DNA from: an uncultured Collinsella sp.
GTDB lineage: Bacteria > Actinomycetota > Coriobacteriia > Coriobacteriales > Coriobacteriaceae
NCBI GenBank assembly: GCA_937934165.1
Contig: CALGZX010000004.1
Coordinates: forward strand, 1 to 36,089
Direction of reading: 5' to 3'
DNA length: 36,089 nucleotides
Each line of letters opens with the position of its first letter. The stretch's first letter is position 1. The translations under genes were made by a program, and so were the position numbers. Of this stretch, positions 7,533-14,156 are shown piece by piece. The notes under the pieces are model-generated. The model was not told where the DNA came from. It was given only the letters and a program-made list of their open reading frames with translations, and did no database searches.

Positions 7533-8372
7533 CTAGGACTCCTGCGGCAGGCGCTTCTTGCCTTTGCGGGCGCGGTTTCTAAAGTTCTCGACGGCCTCTT
7601 CCATGCCCAGAGGTACATAGGTGAGCGCATCGAGGTTTTCGGGCAGGTAGCAGGCAAGGCTTTGCTCCTGCTCGTGGCCCGCCGCGAGCTGTTCATCGCT
7701 AGGCCGCGCGTCGGGTGTGGCGCAAATGCCATAGACGACGGCACCCATCTCGCGCGTGCGGCATTCATATTCGGTCTCGGGATGCTCGGGATGGTCGCGG
7801 CGGACGTCGTCACTTACCCAAAGCGTGTCGTAGCCTGCCGCGGCAAACTGTCCCAGGGCGTAATCGCGCAACGGCTTGCTGTCGGTGCGCAGCGTGACGG
7901 TAGCGCCGGCTGAAAAGAGCGGGCGGTAGAGCATCAGATGGTCGACATGGACGAGTCGTTTTTTGGCGTACTTGGCCTTGGGCTGTGGCGTGGGAAAGTT
8001 AATGGTGATGGCATCGAGCTCGCCTGCGGCAAACAGCTGCGGCAGCGATTTGGCGCCTCGGGGCAGGACGAGTGCGTTGGATAGCTCCTGCTCGCAGATT
8101 TTCTGTGCGGCATAGGCGATGCAGATGGGCTCCTGGTCCATACCGATAAAGAGCGTGTTTGGCTCGTGGGCCGCGCGCTCTACAAGGTACGTTCCCTTGC
8201 CACAGCCAAGATCCAGGTGAAGGTGTTCGAAGGGCTTGCCGCCTGCGGGCGCACAGGCCTCGCGCCAATCCCCGGCATATGCCTCGGGGTTCGTCTCAAT
8301 CGCATCGGCGTAGCGCTCCAAGCGCTCCTCGAGCACAAAGTTCTTAGGCGTGCGAACGTGGACGGCTCCCAT
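7533..8372 (-). CDS. trmB: tRNA (guanine-N7-)-methyltransferase
   Basis: Makes m7G46 in the variable loop of tRNAs with S-adenosylmethionine. 279 aa; ATG 8372 is preceded by AAGGAG. Motif I is HLDLGCGKGTYLV, followed by FIGMDQEPICIAYAA (SAM ribose loop) and the family block NFPTPQPKAKYAKKRLVH. That block normally reads FPDPWPKxRHxKRR, so the usual Asp and Trp are Thr and Gln here. The C-terminal TEYECRTREMGAVVYG corresponds to the conserved TxYE segment. A ~40-residue tail is additional. The overall match is clear. The changed DPW motif may mark a lineage variant with altered tRNA contact. Confidence 0.87.
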   Translation of the reverse strand: MGAVHVRTPKNFVLEERLERYADAIETNPEAYAGDWREACAPAGGKPFEHLHLDLGCGKGTYLVERAAHEPNTLFIGMDQEPICIAYAAQKICEQELSNALVLPRGAKSLPQLFAAGELDAITINFPTPQPKAKYAKKRLVHVDHLMLYRPLFSAGATVTLRTDSKPLRDYALGQFAAAGYDTLWVSDDVRRDHPEHPETEYECRTREMGAVVYGICATPDARPSDEQLAAGHEQEQSLACYLPENLDALTYVPLGMEEAVENFRNRARKGKKRLPQES

Positions 8373-8490
8373 GAGGCTCCTTGGTCATAAGTATGGAACG
8401 CATAACTGCGCGTTCCGTCAATGGGTTGAAAAAAGGTGGGCATAGTTTGCCCGAAAGATGCGGTGCGGCTCGGCGGCGAGTCGCCGATGC

Positions 8491-9363
8491 CTACAGGCGC
8501 TTGAGAATCACATAGCGGTTGAGCTCGCCGCTGCGACCGTCGGCATGGAAGCGCTCAAGCTCGCGCACGGGGACCTCGCCGCTCTTGTAGAACGTACGGA
8601 CGCCGCGCACCAGGTCGGTGATCTGCTGATCGTCAAAGTGATGGCAATAGCGGTAGGCGTGGCGGTCGTTTTGCCAGCCAATGAGGTGGTCGCCGGCTTC
8701 AAACTGCGCGGAATCGTAACCCTCAAACGGCGGGGTGAGCTCGGCGCGGGCTTCGGCTCGAACGGCCTTGCGCGCCATGCGCTCGTCGTTCATAAACTCC
8801 CAAAAGCTGATGGCGATGATGCCGCCCGGGCGCGTCTGCCGCACCAGGGCGTCGAGCACGCGTACGCGGTACTCGCACGACGGCACGTGGTGCATAAAGC
8901 CAAAGCAGACCGAGATGTCGGCGAGCGGGGCGTCAAAAAGCATGTCGGGCGTCTCGGCGGGGTTGAGCTTCATAAGGGCGTCGAGCACGTCGAGTTCCTG
9001 GAAGTGCAGGTTGGGAATGCGTAGCGCGTGGCCATGTGCATCGATGGCCAGGTCTTGGCACGAGTCGACACCATAGAACTCAAACGGGCAGCTGGCATCT
9101 GCCGAGGGGTTTGCGCCATCGACGCCCTTGGCGGCAAGTGCGCCGCCGGCGGCAAAGTTCTCGAATCGCATATTGCCGCAGGCAAGATCGAAGACGCGGA
9201 CGGGATGCTCGATCGTGGCGACGTCGAGCTGCCCGAGCGCGATGTCCATGGTGCGCACCCAGCCGGGCCATGGGGCCTGGCGCGTATCGGAAAAGGAGGC
9301 GGAGTGCTCGCGATAGAACGTATTGTTGAGCTGGATGAGCGATGAGGCGAAATCGCGGTTCAC
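8491..9363 (-). CDS. Trm9/ALKBH8-like SAM-dependent methyltransferase
   Basis: 290 aa from GTG 9363, with GGAGGGAG ten or so bases upstream; upstream codons in frame look non-coding. The N-terminus has FYREHSASFSDTRQAPWPGW, very close to the FSxTRxxPWP entry motif of eukaryotic Trm9, the methyltransferase that finishes mcm5U34 in tRNA. Motif I is VFDLACGNMRFE (58-68), then FYGVDSC, ISVCFGFMHHVP and PGGIIAISFW. The C-terminus has YRYCHHF and FHADGRSGELNRYVIL, again in the places of RYYHLY and ERDNWWVV of Trm9. Substrate is inferred: carboxymethyl-uridine made by an Elp3-type enzyme, encoded 2 kb away on the other strand. Other small-molecule or tRNA methylation remains possible. Confidence 0.7.
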   Translation of the reverse strand: MNRDFASSLIQLNNTFYREHSASFSDTRQAPWPGWVRTMDIALGQLDVATIEHPVRVFDLACGNMRFENFAAGGALAAKGVDGANPSADASCPFEFYGVDSCQDLAIDAHGHALRIPNLHFQELDVLDALMKLNPAETPDMLFDAPLADISVCFGFMHHVPSCEYRVRVLDALVRQTRPGGIIAISFWEFMNDERMARKAVRAEARAELTPPFEGYDSAQFEAGDHLIGWQNDRHAYRYCHHFDDQQITDLVRGVRTFYKSGEVPVRELERFHADGRSGELNRYVILKRL

Positions 9364-9495
9364 GGCGCGGGACTCCCTCCGTTGGCGGTGCGGAATAAAC
9401 AGTACGACCATACTACCGTTAACGCCGCAACGGGGACAACCGAGCTGCGGGTCATTGCTCTGTTTGGACACATTTCCGCAGCTCATATGTGCCCG

Positions 9496-9508
9496 CAACC
9501 GCCGGTTG
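9496..9508. promoter_or_regulatory. Small palindrome in the divergent gap, possible operator
   Basis: CAACCG-C-CGGTTG lies in the 267-bp gap between the divergent methyltransferase and XRE regulator genes. It could be a site for the XRE protein encoded downstream. No clear promoter was recognised here. Confidence 0.25.
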
Positions 9509-9630
9509 TCAAAAATCTCACTAGAATAGGTGGCATGCTTTTGGCGGTGGCGGATAGATTTTTAACTGTGCAAGGCGCCTTAAGAACAAAAACGGTCCGG
9601 CGGCACGGCTGGCATCACATAGGAGGAACC

Positions 9631-10347
9631 ATGAATGTAGAAACTGCGCAGCGGCTCGCCGACCTTCGTCGCAGCAAAGGCTTTAGCCAAGAAGGGCTGG
9701 CACGAAAACTGGGACTGTCTCGCCAAGCGGTCAGTAAATGGGAGCGTGCGGAGAGCTCGCCCGATACCGAGAACCTGATCTCGCTCGCCAAACTCTATGG
9801 CGTGAGCCTGGACAAGCTGCTCAATCCGAGCGATGAGATCGAGGACGATATCGAGTTTGAGAACGAGGACCGCGCCCGTCAGCGCGAGGCTGAGGCGGCA
9901 GAGCGTGCTCGCACCCATGAGGCGGCGGCGCGCGCTACCGAGGCGGCAACGCAGGCGAGTGATGCTGCGGCCAAGGCGGCGCAAGCGGCAAGCTGGAGTG
10001 CGCAGGCCGCCAATGCCGCTACGGCGCAGGCGACGAGTGGCAGCGCAGTTGGCTCGACTCCGGTGAAGGGCCCGTTCCAGTCGTTCCCGTATTGGGCCGT
10101 GTGCTGGCTACTGTTCTTTTTGCTGATGTTCGTGTTTGGTGCCGGCCCCTTTGCCGCGCTGATCTTCTTCACGATTCCCATCTATCACTGGGTGGCGCGT
10201 GCGCTCGATGGTGATTGGGCACGCGGGGATATTCAGGTTGGTCCGGCACCGGTGGCGGCTAGGGCTCGGAATGTTTCCGCTTCGGTTGATACTGACGTGG
10301 CTACCGCGACTACCGCTGAGCCGATTGCCAAAGAGGGTGATGAATGA
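9631..10347 (+). CDS. XRE-family regulator tethered to the membrane
   Basis: 238 aa; ATG 9631 follows a strong AGGAGG at 9621-9626. Residues 4-58 form a classical helix-turn-helix (LADLRRSKGFSQEGLARKL, then LSRQAVSKWERAESSPDTENL). Then come an acidic spacer (67-80), an Ala-rich helical linker (82-135) and two closely spaced membrane segments (about 152-187, PYWAVCWLLFFLLMFVFG and AALIFFTIPIYHWV). A soluble tail ends the protein. The DNA-binding end should face the cytoplasm. It overlaps the DUF4097 gene by four bases (ATGA), so the two are translationally coupled. The pairing suggests a sensor-regulator unit for the cell envelope; ligand and targets are unknown. Confidence 0.85.
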   Translation: MNVETAQRLADLRRSKGFSQEGLARKLGLSRQAVSKWERAESSPDTENLISLAKLYGVSLDKLLNPSDEIEDDIEFENEDRARQREAEAAERARTHEAAARATEAATQASDAAAKAAQAASWSAQAANAATAQATSGSAVGSTPVKGPFQSFPYWAVCWLLFFLLMFVFGAGPFAALIFFTIPIYHWVARALDGDWARGDIQVGPAPVAARARNVSASVDTDVATATTAEPIAKEGDE

Positions 10348-11243
10348 TGAAGCTTTCACATGAATCCAAGGTACGCTTGGGCGTTGGCATCGGAGCGTTT
10401 GTGCTCATCATTGGGCTTGTCTTTGGCATTTCGCGGCTATTGGCTCACTCCGATATGGTGCGTACGACCGGTATTCTATCTGGCAATTTGTCTGATTTTG
10501 ACGATATGTTTGACGACGATGATCTCTTGGATAGCGGTAACTATTCCGCTCGGCCTCAGCAGCTTTCGAGCACGACTTTTGATGCTGATGAGTTTCGCTA
10601 CCTCGATTTCGATATCGATGCGGCTACGGTGGACGTCAAGGTTGTTGATGGCAACAAGGCTCGCGTTATCGAGCGGGGGCGCGTTGCCGAGGGTATGGAT
10701 GCCTCCGAGGCCGCGACGCAAAACATCGCATCCGTCGAGGACTCGACGCTCAAGGTTTCTCAGTTTGGAAGTGATGACGGTAAGGCAATTGACCGCTCGG
10801 TTACGGTTGAACTGCCGCGCCGTGTTGCCGAACATCTGAAGGGAGTTAACGCGCACGTGGGCTCGGGCGATCTGCAGATTGCCGGTGTCACCTGTGATGG
10901 TTTCGACCTTTTCCTGGGTGCGGGAGATGTAGAGTTTGCGGGCAGCGTGACTGATGCGCTTAGTGCAGAGGTCGGGTCGGGCGATGTAACGTTCGAGCTC
11001 TACCAGGCCCCCGCGAAGTCGATGGACGTGAGTGTGGGCTCGGGCGATGTGGAGATGACGGTTCCGAACTCTACGGGCTTTAAGGCGAGCCTCACCTTGG
11101 GCAGCGGCGACTTCGAGAGCGATTTCCTTCCGCTTGACTACGACGGCGAGACCATTTTGAATCTTGAATTCGATAATGGCGATAAGTCCGCCACGTATCG
11201 TTTTGAGGTTGGTTCGGGTGACATGTCATTTGATTCAGAGTGA
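10344..11243 (+). CDS. DUF4097-type membrane-anchored beta-repeat protein
   Basis: 299 aa with one N-terminal membrane helix (residues 10-33) and an external domain. An Asp-rich patch (51-60, DFDDMFDDDD) follows the anchor. The C-terminal half holds repeats of about 20 residues centred on G[SA]GD followed by alternating hydrophobic residues: 173-176, 192-195, 211-214, 232-235, 253-256 and 290-293. This is the signature of the DUF4097/toast-rack beta-solenoid. Such proteins are often encoded beside PspC-like or XRE regulators and are thought to report on the envelope. The ribosome site GAGGG lies inside the upstream gene. Transcription should stop at 11292-11330. Confidence 0.85.
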   Translation: MMKLSHESKVRLGVGIGAFVLIIGLVFGISRLLAHSDMVRTTGILSGNLSDFDDMFDDDDLLDSGNYSARPQQLSSTTFDADEFRYLDFDIDAATVDVKVVDGNKARVIERGRVAEGMDASEAATQNIASVEDSTLKVSQFGSDDGKAIDRSVTVELPRRVAEHLKGVNAHVGSGDLQIAGVTCDGFDLFLGAGDVEFAGSVTDALSAEVGSGDVTFELYQAPAKSMDVSVGSGDVEMTVPNSTGFKASLTLGSGDFESDFLPLDYDGETILNLEFDNGDKSATYRFEVGSGDMSFDSE

Positions 11244-11291
11244 CGGGCGGTCATCGAAGACTTATACACCATAGCTGCGCTGTTTGATGGA

Positions 11292-11330
11292 GGCGCCGGA
11301 GCCGTGACGGGCTCCGGCGCCTTTGCCTTT
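11292..11330 (+). terminator. Rho-independent terminator after the DUF4097 gene
   Basis: A 12-bp perfect GC-rich stem, GGCGCCGGAGCC with GGCTCCGGCGCC, a loop of six, then TTTGCCTTT. It ends only 11 bases before the start codon of the next gene. Confidence 0.85.
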
Positions 11331-11335
11331 ACAAT
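11330..11335 (+). promoter_or_regulatory. -10 element TACAAT for a probable leaderless elp3 message
   Basis: TACAAT (5 of 6 to TATAAT) ends seven bases before the A of the elp3 ATG at 11342, the spacing expected if transcription begins at the start codon. There is no ribosome site before this ATG, and the upstream terminator leaves no room for a leader. Leaderless genes are common in actinobacteria. No -35 is evident. Confidence 0.45.
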
Positions 11336-11341
11336 GGGGTC

Positions 11342-13249
11342 ATGGAACAGATTATCTTGAACATACTCGAGGCTCTGCGTCGCGGCGAGACCGTGGACGA
11401 CAAAGCGCTCGTCAAACTGATACATGCCGAGGCGCGCCGTGAAGGTGCCGACAAACGCGATTTGGCCAAGCGCCGTCTGCTGCCGTTCTACCAGCGGGTA
11501 AAACGTGAGGAGCCGGCTCGTTGGGCTGGGTGGAATGTCGATGCCGAGCTGGAACGTCGACTGCTGCAGGTGCTGCGTATGAAGCCTCGTCGCACGGCTT
11601 CGGGCGTAGCGACTATTACCGTCATCACCAAGCCCTGGCCGTGCTCGGGCGATTGCCTGTTTTGCCCCAACGATCTGCGCATGCCTAAAAGCTATCTGCA
11701 TGCCGAGCCGGCGTGTGCCCGTGCGGAGCAAAACTGCTTCGACCCGTATCTGCAGGTGAGCGCTCGTCTGACCGCGCTTTCGCAGATGGGGCATGCAACC
11801 GACAAGATAGAGCTCATCGTGCTCGGTGGCACCTGGAGCGACTATCCGCAAGGGTATCAAACGTGGTTTATGTCGGAGCTTTTCCGTGCGCTCAATGACG
11901 ATGCCGTCGCCGGCGTGGCGGCAAACCCCATGTTGGCGCGTCCGGGCATCAGCCGTGCCGAGGCAGGGCGCCTGCTCGATGACGCTCCCGCCGATGCCCT
12001 GCCGCCGGTGGTAGCAGAGCGCCGCGAGCGCTATCGGGCTGCCGGCATTGCGACGGACGAGGCTGAGCTTGCTGCCGACGTTGCCGACGAGCAGGAGCGT
12101 GTGGATGCTGCCGTGGGCGGCTATAACCGCGCGGTGCGTCGTCTGTACGGCCCTGGTACGCCGTGGGGTGAGGTTGCCGAGTGGCAGACGGCAACGATGG
12201 AGGAGCTTGAGCGTCAGCAGCGCATCAATGAGACCGCGAAGCATCGCGTGGTGGGACTCGTTATCGAGACGCGCCCCGATGCTGTAACGCCGCAGGCCCT
12301 CACACTCATCCGCCGCTTGGGCTGCACCAAGATTCAGATGGGCATCCAGAGCCTCGACCAGCACCTGCTCGATATCAACGAGCGTCGCATTTCGGTAGCG
12401 CAGATCGAGCGGGCGTTTTTGCTTGCGCGTCTGTTTGGCTTTAAGATCCACGCGCACTTTATGCTCAATTTGCTGGGTGCTACGCCCAAGGGGGACAAGC
12501 TCGACTACGAGTGCTTTATGACCGAGGGCGCTTTTATGCCCGACGAGGTCAAGGTCTACCCGTGCGCGCTCATCGAGGGCTCGCGTCTGGTGGGCCGCTA
12601 TGAGCGCGGCGAGTGGCGCCCCTATACCGAGGAAGAGCTGCTCGATGTGTTGGCCGACGACATCGTGGTGACGCCGGCGTTCTGTCGCATCAGCCGTATG
12701 ATTCGTGACTTTAGCTCCGACGACATTATGGTGGGCAACAAGAAGCCCAACCTGCGCCAGCTCGTTGAGAACCGCCTGGCTGCTCGGGGTGATGGTGCGA
12801 CGGTGCGTGAGATTCGCTATCGCGAGATCAGTACGGCGGGTGCCGACTTGGATGAGCTGACCCTTGACGAGGAAGTGGCGTACGAGACGCCGGTGACGCG
12901 TGAGCGCTTTTTGCAGTGGGTGACGCTCGAAGGCAAGATCGCCGGCTTTTTGCGCCTGTCGCTGCCCGACCATTCGTTTGTTGCAGCGCATGCGGACGAG
13001 TTGCCGACGACGCCCGACGAGGCGATGATTCGCGAGGTGCACGTGTATGGCATGGCGGCACGCGTGGGCGACCAGGGCCAGGCGGCGCAGCATCACGGGT
13101 TGGGGCGTTTGCTCGTAGAGCGTGCGTGCGAGATTGCCCGGGATGCGGGTTATGCGCGTATCAACGTGATTAGCGCGATTGGCACACGCGAGTACTATCG
13201 CCATCTTGGATTTTATGACCATGGCCTTTATCTGCAAAAGGAGCTCTAG
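11342..13249 (+). CDS. elp3: Elp3-family radical SAM/GNAT tRNA wobble-uridine enzyme
   Basis: 635 aa. Elp3 uses a radical SAM centre and acetyl-CoA to put a carboxymethyl-type group on C5 of tRNA U34. The cluster motif is CSGDCLFC (C101, C105, C108), followed by EPACARAEQNCFDPYLQ and DKIELIVLGGTWSDYP. The IETRPD strand, LGCTKIQMGIQSLD and FKIHAHFM blocks of the family follow. The C-terminal 120 residues form a GNAT acetyltransferase (VHVYGMAARV, HHGLGRLLVERA, YYRHLGFYDHGLYL). Between residues ~185 and 290 there is an extra Ala/Glu-rich insert, making it longer than the usual ~550. Bacterial Elp3 acts without the other Elongator subunits. The start is the only sensible ATG and is probably leaderless. 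The next gene starts right at the stop. Confidence 0.88.
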   Translation: MEQIILNILEALRRGETVDDKALVKLIHAEARREGADKRDLAKRRLLPFYQRVKREEPARWAGWNVDAELERRLLQVLRMKPRRTASGVATITVITKPWPCSGDCLFCPNDLRMPKSYLHAEPACARAEQNCFDPYLQVSARLTALSQMGHATDKIELIVLGGTWSDYPQGYQTWFMSELFRALNDDAVAGVAANPMLARPGISRAEAGRLLDDAPADALPPVVAERRERYRAAGIATDEAELAADVADEQERVDAAVGGYNRAVRRLYGPGTPWGEVAEWQTATMEELERQQRINETAKHRVVGLVIETRPDAVTPQALTLIRRLGCTKIQMGIQSLDQHLLDINERRISVAQIERAFLLARLFGFKIHAHFMLNLLGATPKGDKLDYECFMTEGAFMPDEVKVYPCALIEGSRLVGRYERGEWRPYTEEELLDVLADDIVVTPAFCRISRMIRDFSSDDIMVGNKKPNLRQLVENRLAARGDGATVREIRYREISTAGADLDELTLDEEVAYETPVTRERFLQWVTLEGKIAGFLRLSLPDHSFVAAHADELPTTPDEAMIREVHVYGMAARVGDQGQAAQHHGLGRLLVERACEIARDAGYARINVISAIGTREYYRHLGFYDHGLYLQKEL

Positions 13250-14128
13250 ATGAACAAGCCGAGTGTTTCTGCCGGCGTCGTTGCCGGCGTTGCTCTGGGA
13301 GCCGCGGCGCTTGGTGCGGCCGCTGTCGCTGTTCGTGCTGCCTGTCTGCAGGTTGCGCGAACCCGCAATGGGTTGGCGCGTGTGAAACGCGTGCACGATG
13401 AGGGCGGCGACGAAGTCCGCGTATTGGTGCAAGGCGGCGTCTACCAAAGCGCGAGTTACGTTGGCGAGCGCTGGGCGGAGCCCGTCTTTGCGTACTATCG
13501 CGCGTTTAACGACGTGTTTGAGGCCGAGGATGCGATGCGCGACGCTTATGGTCACGGTATCGACCGCATGCTTATGCTGGGCGGCGGCGGGTTTGCCTAT
13601 CCTAAATTCGCCCTGATGTCGCACGAGGGCTTGCGCATGGACGTCATCGAGTATGACGGAGAGATTACGCGTCTGGCGCGCCGCTGGTTCTACCTAGACG
13701 AGCTGGAGCGCGCGGCGGGCGATCGCCTGCGGGTGATAACCGCTGAGGCTCGCTCGTATCTGGGTGTGACGAGCGTGGGCCATCGTCGCTATGACGCGGT
13801 CGTGAGCGATTGCTTTGGCGGTGCCGAGCCCGTACGCGAGCTGGCGACGGTTGAGGCATTGCGTTTGGTGCGGGGCAGCCTAAATGTCGGTGGCGTCTAC
13901 GTTGCCAATATCGTGAGTGCAAACGAGGGGAGCGATGTGACGTTCCTGCGCGACTGTGCCGCCACGGCGCTTGAGGTGTTCGACCATGCTTGGGTGGTCC
14001 CATGTGGCGATGCAGAGTTCGGCGGCGAGGAGAATTATCTGCTCATCGCCAGCGACGGCGACTACGCCTTTGCCGAAGCTGTGCCCTTCGACACCGACTT
14101 CCTCGGTACCGTCCTTCGCGACAAGTAA
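13250..14128 (+). CDS. Membrane-anchored spermidine-synthase-like protein
   Basis: 292 aa; ATG directly follows the elp3 stop, with AAAGGAG inside the end of elp3, so the two form an operon. An Ala/Val-rich N-terminal helix (about residues 8-32) should be a membrane anchor or uncleaved signal. The rest is a spermidine-synthase-like Rossmann fold: LMLGGGGFAYPKFAL (nucleotide loop), DVIEYDGEITRLARRWF (ribose-binding Glu/Asp) and YDAVVSDCFGG in the catalytic-loop position. The last motif departs from the D-x-x-D pattern of true spermidine synthases, so polyamine synthesis is uncertain. Many bacterial members of this fold are anchored and of unknown role. Link to tRNA modification is positional only. 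Confidence 0.75.
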   Translation: MNKPSVSAGVVAGVALGAAALGAAAVAVRAACLQVARTRNGLARVKRVHDEGGDEVRVLVQGGVYQSASYVGERWAEPVFAYYRAFNDVFEAEDAMRDAYGHGIDRMLMLGGGGFAYPKFALMSHEGLRMDVIEYDGEITRLARRWFYLDELERAAGDRLRVITAEARSYLGVTSVGHRRYDAVVSDCFGGAEPVRELATVEALRLVRGSLNVGGVYVANIVSANEGSDVTFLRDCAATALEVFDHAWVVPCGDAEFGGEENYLLIASDGDYAFAEAVPFDTDFLGTVLRDK

Positions 14129-14156
14129 GTCTCCCCGTCCCAAAAAAAGACTGGTC

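Noticed and set aside
8395..8416. GGAACGC...GCGTTCC as a third LexA box
   Set aside because: The GAAC and GTTC halves are 12 bases apart instead of four; it is a short hairpin only.
11138..13624. 828-codon leftward frame opposite elp3
   Set aside because: Shadow of elp3; Arg/His/Leu-rich with no family motif and no ribosome site.
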